From contig NZ_CP067124.1 of assembly GCF_028553725.1 (NCBI RefSeq), forward strand, positions 2,552,001 through 2,616,000: a stretch of 64,000 nt of DNA, written 5' to 3'. The notes under the pieces are model-generated. The model did no database searches, was not told where the DNA came from, and was given only the letters and a program-made list of their open reading frames with translations. Position numbers and translations under genes: made by a program. The stretch's first letter is position 1. Every line of letters starts with the position of its first letter. Positions 56,022 through 64,000 of this stretch are shown piece after piece. The DNA comes from Paracoccus alcaliphilus. Lineage in GTDB: Bacteria > Pseudomonadota > Alphaproteobacteria > Rhodobacterales > Rhodobacteraceae.

Positions 56022-56948
56022 ATGACGATGACCGATACGGTGCGCAAGATTCTTGCGAATTACGAGGGCGAGACTCCGGGCGTCAAAGCGCAGCTGGCAC
56101 GGATGCTGATGACCGGCAGGCTGGCGGGCACCGGCAAGATGATCATCCTTCCCGTGGATCAGGGATTCGAGCATGGCCCGGCGCGCAGCTTTGCGCCGAA
56201 CCCGGCCGGTTACGACCCGCATTACCATTACCAGTTGGCCATCGATGCCGGGCTGAACGCCTATGCCGCGCCGCTTGGCATGATCGAGGCAGGGGCCGAT
56301 ACCTTCGCCGGCCAGATCCCGACCATCCTCAAGGTCAACAGCGCCAATTCGCTGATGTCGGACACGGCGGGCAAGAACCAGGCGGTCACGGCCTCGGTCG
56401 ATGACGCGCTGCGTCTGGGCTGCGCGGCCATCGGCTTCACCGTCTATCCGGGTTCGGACATGGCGCTGGACATGTTCGAGGAGATCGTCGAGATGCGCAA
56501 GGAGGCCGCCGCCAAGGGCGTGGCGACCGTGATCTGGTCCTATCCGCGCGGCGAGGCGATCACCAAGGACGGCGAGACCGCCATCGACGTGGCCGCCTAT
56601 GCCGCCCAGATCGCGGCGCTGATCGGCGCGCATATCATCAAGATCAAGCTGTCCACCGACCATCTGATGCTGCCCGAGGCGAAGAAGGTCTATGAGGACA
56701 AGAAGATCGACATCGCCACGCAGGCCAAGCGCGTCGAACATTGCATGCAGGCGGCCTTTGGCGGGCGGCGCATCGTGGTGTTCTCGGGCGGTGCGGCCAA
56801 GGGTGCCGATGCGGTCTATGACGACGCCCGCGCGATCCGCGACGGCGGCGGAAATGGCTCGATCATCGGGCGCAACAGCTTCCAGCGTTCGCGCGAGGAT
56901 GCGCTGGATATGCTGGGCAAGCTGGTCGATATCTATAAGGGCGCCTGA
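56022..56948 (+). CDS. fba: Fructose-bisphosphate aldolase, class I (DhnA/FbaB type)
   Basis: 308 residues from ATG 56022, with AAAGGAGAT upstream. IILPVDQGFEHGPARSF, HYHYQLAIDAGLNAYA, ATVIWSYPRGE and HIIKIKLSTD carry the Schiff-base lysine region and phosphate site GGAAKGADAV. Metal-independent aldolase of the DhnA family; some relatives act on other sugars. Stands downstream of pgk, divergent hypothetical gene between. Confidence 0.92.
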   Translation: MTMTDTVRKILANYEGETPGVKAQLARMLMTGRLAGTGKMIILPVDQGFEHGPARSFAPNPAGYDPHYHYQLAIDAGLNAYAAPLGMIEAGADTFAGQIPTILKVNSANSLMSDTAGKNQAVTASVDDALRLGCAAIGFTVYPGSDMALDMFEEIVEMRKEAAAKGVATVIWSYPRGEAITKDGETAIDVAAYAAQIAALIGAHIIKIKLSTDHLMLPEAKKVYEDKKIDIATQAKRVEHCMQAAFGGRRIVVFSGGAAKGADAVYDDARAIRDGGGNGSIIGRNSFQRSREDALDMLGKLVDIYKGA

Positions 56949-56970
56949 TCTTTTTGCGTATCGTGAGATG

Positions 56971-56998
56971 GGAAGGGGCGCGGCCGGCGCCCTTTTCC
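56971..56998 (+). terminator. Terminator of fba
   Basis: GGAAGGGGCGC (56971-56981) pairs with GCGCCCTTTTCC (56987-56998) with one bulge, ending T-rich. A second palindromic stretch (57019-57053, AGCCTTGCCG/CGGCAAGGCT) and a GGGGGC-TGCC-GCCCCC hairpin (57055-57070) follow; these look like a degraded relative of repeats B and D. Confidence 0.7.
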
Positions 56999-57179
56999 AT
57001 GCCGGAATCTGAAGGGGCAGCCTTGCCGACCCCATCGAAGGGCCGGCAAGGCTCGGGGGCTGCCGCCCCCGCATCGCCCCGTTTGCTTCGGTTGTGCCGC
57101 GAGGGCAGATGGGGGGCAGATCAGAGGGCACGTCACGGGGCGGATTGACCCCCGCAGCCGGGCAGGCTAGGGCGCTGGC

Positions 57180-58988
57180 ATGGCACGCGCACCGCTTCTT
57201 CAACTGACCGATATTTCCCTGACCTTCGGCGGCAATCCCGTTTTCGAGGGGCTTTCCCTGACCATCCAGCAAGGTGACCGGGTGGCCTTGGTCGGGCGTA
57301 ACGGCTCGGGCAAGTCGACGCTGATGAAGGTCATGGCGGCGCTGGTCGAGCCCGACCGGGGCGAGGTGGTTCTGGGTGCAGGCACGCAGGTCGGCTATAT
57401 GGAGCAGGATCCGGATCTGTCGGACTTCGCCACACTTGGCGATTTTGCGCGTATGGGCCTGCCCGAAACCGAGGGCTATCGCGTCGAGATGGCGGCCGAG
57501 GGGCTGAAATTCGATCCCGACCGGCCGGTGGCCACGGCCTCGGGCGGAGAGCGCCGCCGCGCCGCGCTGGCGCGTCTGCTGGCGCAGGCGCCCGAACTGA
57601 TGCTGCTGGACGAGCCGACCAACCATCTGGATATCGAGGCCATCGGATGGCTGGAGGATCACCTGAAACAGACCCGCGCGGCCTATGTGCTGATCAGCCA
57701 TGACCGCGCCTTTCTGCGGGCGCTGACCCGCGCGACCCTGTGGATCGACCGGGGCGAGGTACGCCGCCAGGAAAAGGGTTTCGAGGGTTTCGAGGACTGG
57801 CGCGAGACCGTCTGGGCCGCCGAGGACGACGCGCGCCACAAGCTGGACCGCAAGATCAAGGCCGAGGCGCGTTGGGCGGTCGAAGGCATCAGCGCGCGGC
57901 GCAAGCGCAATCAGGGCCGGGTCCGCGCGCTGGCGGCGCTGCGGGCCGAGCGCAGCGCGCAGATCCGGCGTCAGGGCACGGCGGCGATGGCGCTGGATTC
58001 CGGGCCGCAATCGGGCAAGAAGGTGATCGAGGCGCGGGGCATCGCCAAGGCCTTTGGCGATCGCGTGATCCTGCGCCCCTTCGATCTGCGGGTGAATCGC
58101 GGCGACCGGATCGCCTTTGTCGGCCCCAATGGCGCGGGCAAAACCACCTTGATCAAGATGCTGACCGGCGAGATCGCGCCCGATGAGGGCACGGTCAGCC
58201 TGGGCACCAATCTGGAGATCGCGGTTTTCGATCAGGCCCGCGCCGCGCTGAACCCGGACCAGACGCTGTGGGAATCGCTGGCCGGGGACACGGATATGCG
58301 GGTCTCGGGCCGGGCCGATCAGGTCATGGTGCGCGGCCAGCCGAAACATGTCGTCGCCTATCTGAAAGATTTCCTGTTCGACGATGCGCAGGCCCGCGCG
58401 CCGGTCCGCAGCCTGTCGGGTGGCGAAAAGGCGCGGCTGCTGCTGGCGCGGCTGATGGCGAAGCCCTCGAACCTGCTGGTCATGGACGAGCCGACCAACG
58501 ATCTGGACGTGGAAACGCTGGATCTGTTGCAGGATCTTCTGGGCGATTACGATGGCACCGTGCTGCTGGTCAGCCATGACCGCGATTTCATCGACCGGGT
58601 GGCCGATACCACCGTGGCAATGGAAGGCGACGGGCGCGCGGTGACCTATGCCGGTGGCTGGAGCGATTATCGCGCCCAACGGGGCGAGGATGCCGCCGTC
58701 ACTCAAGTAACCGCTCCCGCCAAGAAAGCCGCCGCGCCTGAAAAGGCGCCGGCGGCGCGGTCTGGTCTCAGCTTTACGGAAAAGCACCGTCTGGACGAAC
58801 TGCCCGCGATCATCGAACGGCTGGAGGCCGAGATCGGCAAACTGTCCGAATTCCTTGCCGATCCGGATCTTTACGCCACTTCGCCCGCGAAATTCGAAAA
58901 GGCCAGTACGGCGCTGTCGGAGCGTCAGGCGGCGCTGGCGGGTGCGGAAGAGGAATGGTTGCTGCTGGAAGAGAAGGCGGCGGGCTGA
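57180..58988 (+). CDS. ABC-F family ATPase (Uup-like)
   Basis: 602 residues with two ABC domains: Walker A GRNGSGKST and GPNGAGKTT, signatures ASGGERRRAALARL and LSGGEKARLLLARL, Walker B LMLLDEPTNHLD and LLVMDEPTNDLD. Between them a helical linker (about 230-280) and at the end a coiled coil (about 530-602, LDELPAIIERLEAEIGK), the DNA-binding C terminus typical of Uup. Ribosome- or DNA-associated; Uup limits transposon excision in E. coli. Confidence 0.9.
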   Translation: MARAPLLQLTDISLTFGGNPVFEGLSLTIQQGDRVALVGRNGSGKSTLMKVMAALVEPDRGEVVLGAGTQVGYMEQDPDLSDFATLGDFARMGLPETEGYRVEMAAEGLKFDPDRPVATASGGERRRAALARLLAQAPELMLLDEPTNHLDIEAIGWLEDHLKQTRAAYVLISHDRAFLRALTRATLWIDRGEVRRQEKGFEGFEDWRETVWAAEDDARHKLDRKIKAEARWAVEGISARRKRNQGRVRALAALRAERSAQIRRQGTAAMALDSGPQSGKKVIEARGIAKAFGDRVILRPFDLRVNRGDRIAFVGPNGAGKTTLIKMLTGEIAPDEGTVSLGTNLEIAVFDQARAALNPDQTLWESLAGDTDMRVSGRADQVMVRGQPKHVVAYLKDFLFDDAQARAPVRSLSGGEKARLLLARLMAKPSNLLVMDEPTNDLDVETLDLLQDLLGDYDGTVLLVSHDRDFIDRVADTTVAMEGDGRAVTYAGGWSDYRAQRGEDAAVTQVTAPAKKAAAPEKAPAARSGLSFTEKHRLDELPAIIERLEAEIGKLSEFLADPDLYATSPAKFEKASTALSERQAALAGAEEEWLLLEEKAAG

Positions 58989-59035
58989 GCACCCGGAATG
59001 GGCAGAGGAATGCAGCCGGAATTTGCTGCCTCTGC

Positions 59036-59064
59036 TTGACTTCGGGGCGATGATCGGCCATATC
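59036..59064 (+). promoter_or_regulatory. Predicted rplU-rpmA promoter
   Basis: TTGACT (59036-59041), 17-base spacer, CATATC (59059-59064). It lies 150 bases before the rplU ATG, leaving a leader that contains a terminator-like hairpin (59069-59101) described under findings. Confidence 0.55.
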
Positions 59065-59212
59065 GGCGGCACCGGCCGGCCCCAAAGCCTTGGCCGGTGC
59101 GTTATTTTAATCGACACCCCATCCGGAATGGGGGCGCTGTTCGAAGGCGGGGACACCCTGAAACACCGGTGATGACCGGGGCCGCAGGACGCGGAAAACA
59201 AGGAAAGATGCG

Positions 59213-59575
59213 ATGTTCGCAGTTCTGAAAACGGGCGGCAAGCAATACAAGGTGCAGGCGGGCGACGTCCTGCGCGTTGAAAAGCTGAATGCCGCGGCTG
59301 GCGACAAGGTCCAGTTCAACGAGATTCTGATGGTCGGCTCGACCCTTGGTGCGCCGCTGGTCGATGGGGCCTGCGTGCAGGCCGAAGTGATCGACCAGAT
59401 CAAGGCCGACAAGGTCATCACCTATGTCAAGCGCCGCCGCAAGCACAGCTCGCAGCGGACCCGTGGTCATCGTCAGCAACTGACCCTGCTGCGCGTCACC
59501 GACGTGCTGGACAAGGGCGCCGACAAGACCGGCGTGAAGGCCGCCATCGGCGCGCGCACCAAAGAAAACGCGTAA
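59213..59575 (+). CDS. rplU: 50S ribosomal protein L21
   Basis: 120 residues: FAVLKTGGKQYKVQAGDVLR at the start and the 23S-binding YVKRRRKHSSQRTRGHRQQ. The C terminus is longer than the usual 103 residues (LDKGADKTGVKAAIGARTKENA), as in related alphaproteobacteria. Followed by rpmA after 12 bases. Confidence 0.97.
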   Translation: MFAVLKTGGKQYKVQAGDVLRVEKLNAAAGDKVQFNEILMVGSTLGAPLVDGACVQAEVIDQIKADKVITYVKRRRKHSSQRTRGHRQQLTLLRVTDVLDKGADKTGVKAAIGARTKENA

Positions 59576-59587
59576 GGAGACTGAACC

Positions 59588-59860
59588 ATGGCACATAAGA
59601 AAGCAGGCGGTTCGTCCCGCAACGGTCGCGATTCGGCCGGTCGCCGTCTTGGCGTGAAACTGTATGGCGGTCAGGAAGCGATCGCCGGCAACATCATCGT
59701 GCGTCAGCGCGGCACCAAATGGTGGCCGGGTGACAATGTCGGCATGGGCCGCGACCACACCCTGTTCGCGCTGAGCGACGGTCAGGTGGCCTTCAGGAAG
59801 GGCCTGAAGGGTCGCACCTATATTTCGGTCATGCCTGCGAATTTCGAAGCCGCCGAGTAA
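59588..59860 (+). CDS. rpmA: 50S ribosomal protein L27
   Basis: 90 residues, [16 protein letters not shown] with no Staphylococcus-type prepeptide, then [19 protein letters not shown] and [15 protein letters not shown]. Ribosomal peptidyl-transferase site protein. Co-transcribed with rplU, ending in a strong hairpin. Confidence 0.98.
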   Translation: MAHKKAGGSSRNGRDSAGRRLGVKLYGGQEAIAGNIIVRQRGTKWWPGDNVGMGRDHTLFALSDGQVAFRKGLKGRTYISVMPANFEAAE

Positions 59861-59884
59861 CCCAGGGTTAACAATTCATTGTTA

Positions 59885-59914
59885 GAGGGGGATCGGCGAA
59901 AGCCGGTCCCCCTC
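59885..59914 (+). terminator. Hairpin after rpmA
   Basis: GAGGGGGATCGGC (59885-59897), GAAA loop, GCCGGTCCCCCTC (59902-59914): a 13-bp stem with one G-T pair. No T-run follows, so it may work as an end-stabiliser or a factor-dependent stop. A short palindrome TAACAATTCATTGTTA precedes it. Confidence 0.65.
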
Positions 59915-59939
59915 GACAGTTTCCGGGGAGGGAAACGGG

Positions 59940-60524
59940 ATGGCCGCGCCGATGAGGGAGGACAGCCGGTTGGGTGAGTTGAATGTGAAAGAGGCGGTGC
60001 CGGATATTCAGCCGGTGATCGAGACGCCGCGCTTTGTGTTGCGTCCGCTGCGGGTTTCGGATGCCGGACTGATTGCCCATTACACATCGGATCGCCGTGT
60101 AGCGGAAGGAACGCGGGCGATACCGCATCCGCTGCCGCCGGGATCTGCACAGGGATTCGTGCAGCGCGCCCTGGCACCGGACCGGGCCGAGGATGTCTGG
60201 GCCATCGACGGCTCGGCCAACCGTCTGGCCGAGTTGCTGGGCGTGGTGTCGCTGACCCGGATGGAAGGCGACCAGTCAGAGCTTGGCTTCTGGGTGGGCG
60301 CCGGCTTCTGGAATACCGGCTTCGCCACCGAGGCTGTCGAAGCCTTGGTGGCCGCCAATCCGCACAAGGCCCGGACATTGTTCGCCGAGGCGTTTCAGGA
60401 CAATCCCGGTTCCGCCCGGGTACTGACCAATTGCGGTTTCGTCTATCTGGGCGATGCCGAAAGCTGGTCTGTGGCGCGCAACTCCCGCGTGCCGACCTGG
60501 ACCTATCTGCGGAAGATGGGTTGA
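59940..60524 (+). CDS. GNAT-family acetyltransferase (RimJ/RimL-like)
   Basis: 194 residues from ATG 59940 after GGGAGGG. IETPRFVLRPLRVSDAGLI begins the domain and WVGAGFWNTGFATEAVEALVA is the acetyl-CoA loop; FAEAFQDNPGSARVLTNCGF is typical of RimJ/RimL. It follows the ribosomal protein genes, a common arrangement. Substrate unknown. Confidence 0.88.
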   Translation: MAAPMREDSRLGELNVKEAVPDIQPVIETPRFVLRPLRVSDAGLIAHYTSDRRVAEGTRAIPHPLPPGSAQGFVQRALAPDRAEDVWAIDGSANRLAELLGVVSLTRMEGDQSELGFWVGAGFWNTGFATEAVEALVAANPHKARTLFAEAFQDNPGSARVLTNCGFVYLGDAESWSVARNSRVPTWTYLRKMG

Positions 60525-60531
60525 GACGGGC

Positions 60532-60551
60532 AGGGGGCGCTCGCGCCCCCT
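60532..60551 (+). terminator. Hairpin after the GNAT gene
   Basis: AGGGGGCG (60532-60539), CTCG loop, CGCCCCCT (60544-60551), followed by CTTG. Located 8 bases beyond the stop. Confidence 0.65.
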
Positions 60552-60576
60552 CTTGCGTCCTGACGACCGCAATTCA

Positions 60577-60610
60577 CCCCCTGAGGATATTTATTGCACC
60601 AAAGATGGGG
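60577..60610 (+). repeat. Short 3'-end repeat, copy C
   Basis: CCCCCTGAGGATATTTATTG followed by CACCAAAGATGGGG. Shares GGATATTT and CACCAAAGATG with copy D and the copy at the lysK end. Lies between convergent GNAT and tpiA genes. Confidence 0.6.
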
Positions 60611-60680
60611 CTATTGTTGCCTTATCTTCGTGATGAGGTGGTTTCGGCGATGCGCAGGATCGGCACCGCCTTACAATGAA

Positions 60681-61427
60681 TCAGGCTGCCGACAGTGCGG
60701 CCATGATCGGCCCGAAATCAGTGGCCTTGAGGCTTGCACCACCCACCAGTGCGCCATCCACATTGGCGATGGCAAAGATTTCGGTCGCGTTGCCGGGTTT
60801 CACGCTGCCACCATAGAGCAGCCGCACATCATCGGCATCCGCGATCACGCCCCGCAGCTTGTCGCGCATCAGCGCGTGAACCTCGGCGATCTGTCCCGTG
60901 GTGGGGGTGCGGCCAGTGCCGATCGCCCAGACGGGCTCATAGGCGATGACAGTATTGGCCGCGGTCGCCCCAGTGGGCAGAGATCCGGCCAGTTGCGCGG
61001 CTATCACATTCAGGGTCTCATCGCTGTCGCGCTGTGCTTCGGTTTCGCCCACACAGATGATGGCGGTCAGCCCGGCCTCATGGGTGGCAACAGCCTTGGC
61101 CGCGACATCGGCATCGGATTCTCCGTGATCGGCGCGCCGTTCCGAATGACCCAGGATGACGTAATCCGCCCCGACATCCCGCAGAAGCATCGCCGACACA
61201 TCGCCGGTATGGGCCCCGGAAACCGAGGCATGGCAGTCCTGACCACCAACGGCAATGGAGCCTTCGCCGATCCGTGCTTTCATCGCCTGGATCAATGGCG
61301 CGGGCGGGCAGAGCAGCACCTCGCATTCCGAAGCCGCCGCGGCTTCCAGCATGGCATCGATCTCGGCCAATGCCGCCAGATCGCCATTCATCTTCCAGTT
61401 TCCTGCAGCAAGTTTGCGCGGTGCCAT
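60681..61427 (-). CDS. tpiA: Triose-phosphate isomerase
   Basis: 248 residues from ATG 61427 (AAGGAGG). AAGNWKMNG (substrate lysine), VILGHSERR (catalytic His), and [11 protein letters not shown] with the catalytic glutamate; [11 protein letters not shown] phosphate site. A longer frame to 61562 is not used. Glycolytic, near pgk and fba. Confidence 0.96.
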   Translation of the reverse strand: MAPRKLAAGNWKMNGDLAALAEIDAMLEAAAASECEVLLCPPAPLIQAMKARIGEGSIAVGGQDCHASVSGAHTGDVSAMLLRDVGADYVILGHSERRADHGESDADVAAKAVATHEAGLTAIICVGETEAQRDSDETLNVIAAQLAGSLPTGATAANTVIAYEPVWAIGTGRTPTTGQIAEVHALMRDKLRGVIADADDVRLLYGGSVKPGNATEIFAIANVDGALVGGASLKATDFGPIMAALSAA

Positions 61428-61504
61428 CCGGACCCTCCTTTCAGGTTTGCGGCCATGGCTTAGGGGCAACAGCTGCGCAAGGCAAGTCGGCAGAAAGTGA
61501 CGGA

Positions 61505-61879
61505 TCAGCCGTCCTGCGTGCGGCTGCCTTCCAGCGGCTCGAACCGGATTGATTCGCCACAACCGCAGGAATCGGTCACATTGGGATTGTTGAACCGAAA
61601 ACCCGATTCCAGCAGCCCGGTCTCATAATCGATCTGCGTGCCGAACAGGAACATTTGCGCCATGGGCGAGATCATGACCCGCGCAGCCCCCTGTTCGACC
61701 ACCTCTTCGTTCGGCTCGGGCGCCTTTGCCAGTTCCATCGTGTATTCCATGCCCGCGCAGCCGCCTTTCTTCAGCCCAATCCGCAGGCCGAAGGCGTTCT
61801 TGCCGGTCATCAGCCGGGCGATCTGCTTTTCAGCCGCCGGTGTGATCGTGACGGGGGCGGTGCCGGGAATGGCGAACAT
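61505..61879 (-). CDS. Iron-sulfur cluster assembly protein (IscA/SufA/ErpA family)
   Basis: 124 residues. [18 protein letters not shown] holds the first cysteine and DSCGCGESI the paired C-x-C ligands. A-type carrier that passes Fe-S clusters to apoproteins. No suf genes occur nearby, so SufA or ErpA cannot be told apart. Confidence 0.9.
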   Translation of the reverse strand: MFAIPGTAPVTITPAAEKQIARLMTGKNAFGLRIGLKKGGCAGMEYTMELAKAPEPNEEVVEQGAARVMISPMAQMFLFGTQIDYETGLLESGFRFNNPNVTDSCGCGESIRFEPLEGSRTQDG

Positions 61880-61944
61880 GGGTCGGACATCCTGTCTTGC
61901 TGCTCAGAACAAGATAGTGCTGCAAACCCGATCTCTCAAGCCCG

Positions 61945-62020
61945 CCCCATCTTTGGTGCGGAAATATCCGCGGGGGGTCCGGGGGGCAGCCAGCCCCCCG
62001 GCGTCGCGGGACGCAAACCC
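61945..62020 (-). repeat. Composite 3'-end repeat, copy D (after the acyltransferase gene)
   Basis: Minus strand, starting just after the acyltransferase stop: TTTGCGTCCCGCGACG, hairpin CCGGGGGGC-TGGCT-GCCCCCCGG, a C-run, then CGGATATTTCCGCACCAAAG followed by ATGGGG. It lines up with copy B unit by unit. Confidence 0.65.
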
Positions 62021-62022
62021 GC

Positions 62023-62934
62023 TCATGCCATCTCGCGCCGGCCACGGATCAGCCGGACGCCCCCGGTTTCCTGCATCAGCCGGGCCGCAGTTGGCCCGGT
62101 ATCGGGCAGGGCCAGGACGGTCTCGCGCAGTTGGGCGATCGCCTCTTCGCTGCCTTTGGGCAGGGTGTCGGGGTCGATCGGCAGGCCGATGGTCACGCGA
62201 TAGGTCTGGCGATGCTTGTTCAGCACCTCGTTGAACAGGGTCACGTCGCGCAAGGTCGGGTGCAGCGCGTCCAGCAGATAGAACAGTGCCGAATTGTGCG
62301 CCCGGATCCGCAGCGGAATGACCGGCACCCGGAACTTGCGCGCGATCATCGCGGCCGAGGCCATCCAGGGCCGCTCATGCAGGCGCAGGCCCCGGCGATG
62401 CGCCAGCCGGCCCGAGGGGAAGATCAGCCCGATCCGTCCCGCCTCCAGGGCCGCGCGGGTATAGTCCATCGTCGCCTTGGTCTTGGCATGGCTGCGCTTT
62501 TCCACCCGCCATTCGACCCCGGCGATCAGGTCTGCCGTTTGCGGCAGGACCCGGATCATGTCGTGATTGGCATAGATGAACAGATCATTGCGCAGTTGCG
62601 AGATCAGCGCATGCAGCACGATGCCGTCGGCGATGCCGGTCGGGTGGTTCGACACGATCAGCGCCGGACCCGAGGCGGGCAGATGCTCCAACCCCTCGAC
62701 CCGGACATCGCGCAGGATCAGCCGGGCCATGCGGCGCATGATCTCATCCACCGGCAGGTCGCGGAATTCCGCCCCCAGATCCAGCGTGCGTGGATAGCGC
62801 AGCAGCGGCATCATTACCGCCCGCGCGATGGCCGGAAGGACGCCGCGGGAATGAAGCCAGGGGGCCCGCTCGGCGATCAGCGGGTCAAGGCGGGCCTGCA
62901 TTTCGGCCCGGGCTTCGGCAAGGGTCTCAGTCAT
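62023..62934 (-). CDS. Lysophospholipid acyltransferase (PlsC-like)
   Basis: 303 residues from ATG 62934, chosen for AGGA at good spacing (ATG 62940 is close). Acyltransferase signature SNHPTGIADG with the catalytic His and a more distant Asp than the standard NHxxxxD, and FPSGRLAHRRG as the second block. It probably acylates a glycerophospholipid or ornithine lipid precursor at the inner membrane. Followed by repeat D; the pepN gene lies upstream on the same strand. Confidence 0.85.
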   Translation of the reverse strand: MTETLAEARAEMQARLDPLIAERAPWLHSRGVLPAIARAVMMPLLRYPRTLDLGAEFRDLPVDEIMRRMARLILRDVRVEGLEHLPASGPALIVSNHPTGIADGIVLHALISQLRNDLFIYANHDMIRVLPQTADLIAGVEWRVEKRSHAKTKATMDYTRAALEAGRIGLIFPSGRLAHRRGLRLHERPWMASAAMIARKFRVPVIPLRIRAHNSALFYLLDALHPTLRDVTLFNEVLNKHRQTYRVTIGLPIDPDTLPKGSEEAIAQLRETVLALPDTGPTAARLMQETGGVRLIRGRREMA

Positions 62935-62976
62935 CTGCATGATCCTGCCCCGCCACCCCCAAGCGCACAAGCTGGA

Positions 62977-64000
62977 TCATTTCCGGGCGGCGATCATCCG
63001 CGAAACCATCTCGCGCAGGTTGCGGCTGATCCCCTCCATCGCGGCCATGCGCTGCAACGCCGCCAGCGCCTTTTCGCGCCGTCCCGCGTCATAGCGGGTC
63101 CAGGTCTCGAAGGCGGTGGACATGCGCGCCGCGATCTGCGGATTGGCGCGGTCCATCTTCATCAGCCAGTCGGCGGTGAAAGCGTAACCCGCGCCATCGG
63201 CCCGGTGAAAGCCCGCGTGATTCGCCGCCAGCCCGCCCAGCAGGGCGCGAAAGCGGTTCGGGTTCTTCCAGTCGAAATCCTTCCGCTTGGCAAGGGTTTG
63301 CGCGATCTGCACCGATTCGGCCACCGGCGCGACCATCGGCTGGATCATGAACCACTTGTCCATGACCAGTCGGTTGTCGCCGAACTCCTCTTCCAGCAGG
63401 CGCAGGGCGGTCTGGCCGCGTCCGCGACGGATCAGGCAGACCAGCGCCGCCATCCGTTCGGTCATGTTGCCGGCGGTGCCGAACAGCACCTCGGCGCGGT
63501 CGCCGCCGTCGATCCGGCTCAGCAGCCCCAGAACCGCGATGCGCAACGACCGCCGCGCCGCCGCATCCGCATCGGGGGAATAGGCGCCCGGTACCGCCAT
63601 CAGGCGGTAAAGGTTGGACAGCAGCGCCTCATGCGTCTCGGCGATGCGGCGGGCAAGATCGGTTCTGGCGGCATGGATCGCATCGGGGTCGGGCACAACC
63701 CCCCGCGCTGAAAGGCGGGTGGCGATTTCCTCTTCGGACGGCAGGTTCAGGCACAGCGCGCGAAAGGCCGGATCGGCATTCTCATCCGCGATCAGCTGGC
63801 CGATGGCGGCGATATAGTCATCCCCTGCCATGTTCCCCTGCGCCAGTTGTAACAGCGCCGACAGCGCCAGATCGCGACCGGCCTCCCACCGGGCGAAGGG
63901 ATCGCTGTCATGGGCCAGCAGAAAGGCGCGGGTCGCATCGTCGATTTCCCGCTCCAGAATCACCGGGGCGGAAAAGCCGCGCAGCGCCGAGACCACGGGC
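62977..64000 (-). CDS. pepN: Aminopeptidase N, C-terminal part (partial)
   Basis: The frame runs off the window at 64000, and only the last 340 residues are seen: SALRGFSAPVILER (the Ig-like domain 3) and the helical ARM-type domain (FGDNRLVMDKWFMIQ, NRFRALLGGLAANH). The zinc site HExxH lies upstream of this window. Family M1 aminopeptidase; the mode of ending (ISRNLREMVSRMIAARK) matches bacterial PepN. Confidence 0.9.
   Translation of the reverse strand, partial: PVVSALRGFSAPVILEREIDDATRAFLLAHDSDPFARWEAGRDLALSALLQLAQGNMAGDDYIAAIGQLIADENADPAFRALCLNLPSEEEIATRLSARGVVPDPDAIHAARTDLARRIAETHEALLSNLYRLMAVPGAYSPDADAAARRSLRIAVLGLLSRIDGGDRAEVLFGTAGNMTERMAALVCLIRRGRGQTALRLLEEEFGDNRLVMDKWFMIQPMVAPVAESVQIAQTLAKRKDFDWKNPNRFRALLGGLAANHAGFHRADGAGYAFTADWLMKMDRANPQIAARMSTAFETWTRYDAGRREKALAALQRMAAMEGISRNLREMVSRMIAARK

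Noticed and set aside
55956..59201. Long minus-strand frame of 1081 codons over fba and ABC-F
   Set aside because: It covers two clear plus-strand genes antisense, with no recognisable domain.

Overview
The window is high-GC, dense, operon-rich chromosomal DNA from an alphaproteobacterium of the Rhodobacteraceae/Paracoccaceae, most like Paracoccus. The reasons are the class I lysyl-tRNA synthetase, the short ProS, the HdaA-Ppk-Ppx block, a LsrB/VtlR-type LysR protein, a DksA without its zinc cysteines, a GTA-type endolysin/holin pair with a CtrA box, CIRCE-controlled groESL, and Rhodobacterales-style 3' repeat elements. I saw no tRNA, rRNA, CRISPR, insertion sequence, integrase or restriction system. 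It is mostly core genome with a few unusual proteins.

Layout. 1-4.9 kb: start of purL, a candidate small RNA or leader with terminator, the LsrB/VtlR-like regulator, and a divergent fused indolepyruvate oxidoreductase. 5-10.8 kb: murI-ccmE, a CtrA box with endolysin and holin genes, then on the minus strand paaG, ccmH and ccmF. 10.9-15.5 kb: Nudix hydrolase, DUF983, a PleD-like cyclase with dead receivers, DUF3572, an H-NOX protein without heme ligand, and a frameshifted H-NOX-associated diguanylate cyclase. 15.6-19.8 kb: nadD-dacB, terB, lysK. 19.8-25 kb: a complete branched-chain amino acid ABC transporter (livK-G-F-H-M, minus strand). 25-32.5 kb: proS, then perM-hdaA-ppk-ppx. 32.6-37.2 kb: groESL, a compositionally distinct glycosyltransferase, TraB/GumN. 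37.2-41.3 kb: a 1019-residue protein with a GspL/PilM-like N terminus and a GspC/PilP-like C terminus, and a SIMPL protein. 41.4-49.8 kb: metY, GNAT-MoxR, dksA, an FAD monooxygenase, folB-folP-glmM, SleB-type hydrolase. 50-64 kb: PpdK-like enzyme, two cyclophilins, pgk, fba, ABC-F, rplU-rpmA, GNAT, tpiA, SufA/ErpA, an acyltransferase and the C-terminal part of pepN.

How the genes work together. Three glycolytic genes (pgk, fba, tpiA) lie within 8 kb. ccmE, ccmF and ccmH serve cytochrome c maturation but are split by the lysis pair and paaG. Ppk and Ppx make and degrade polyphosphate. Two neighbouring c-di-GMP loci (PleD-like and H-NOX/cyclase) both show lost input residues. The most interesting leads are the CtrA-box lysis cassette, the eroded H-NOX/cyclase pair, the GspL-GspC-like single-chain protein, the candidate sRNA next to the LsrB/VtlR-type gene, and a composite 3' repeat placed just after stop codons.
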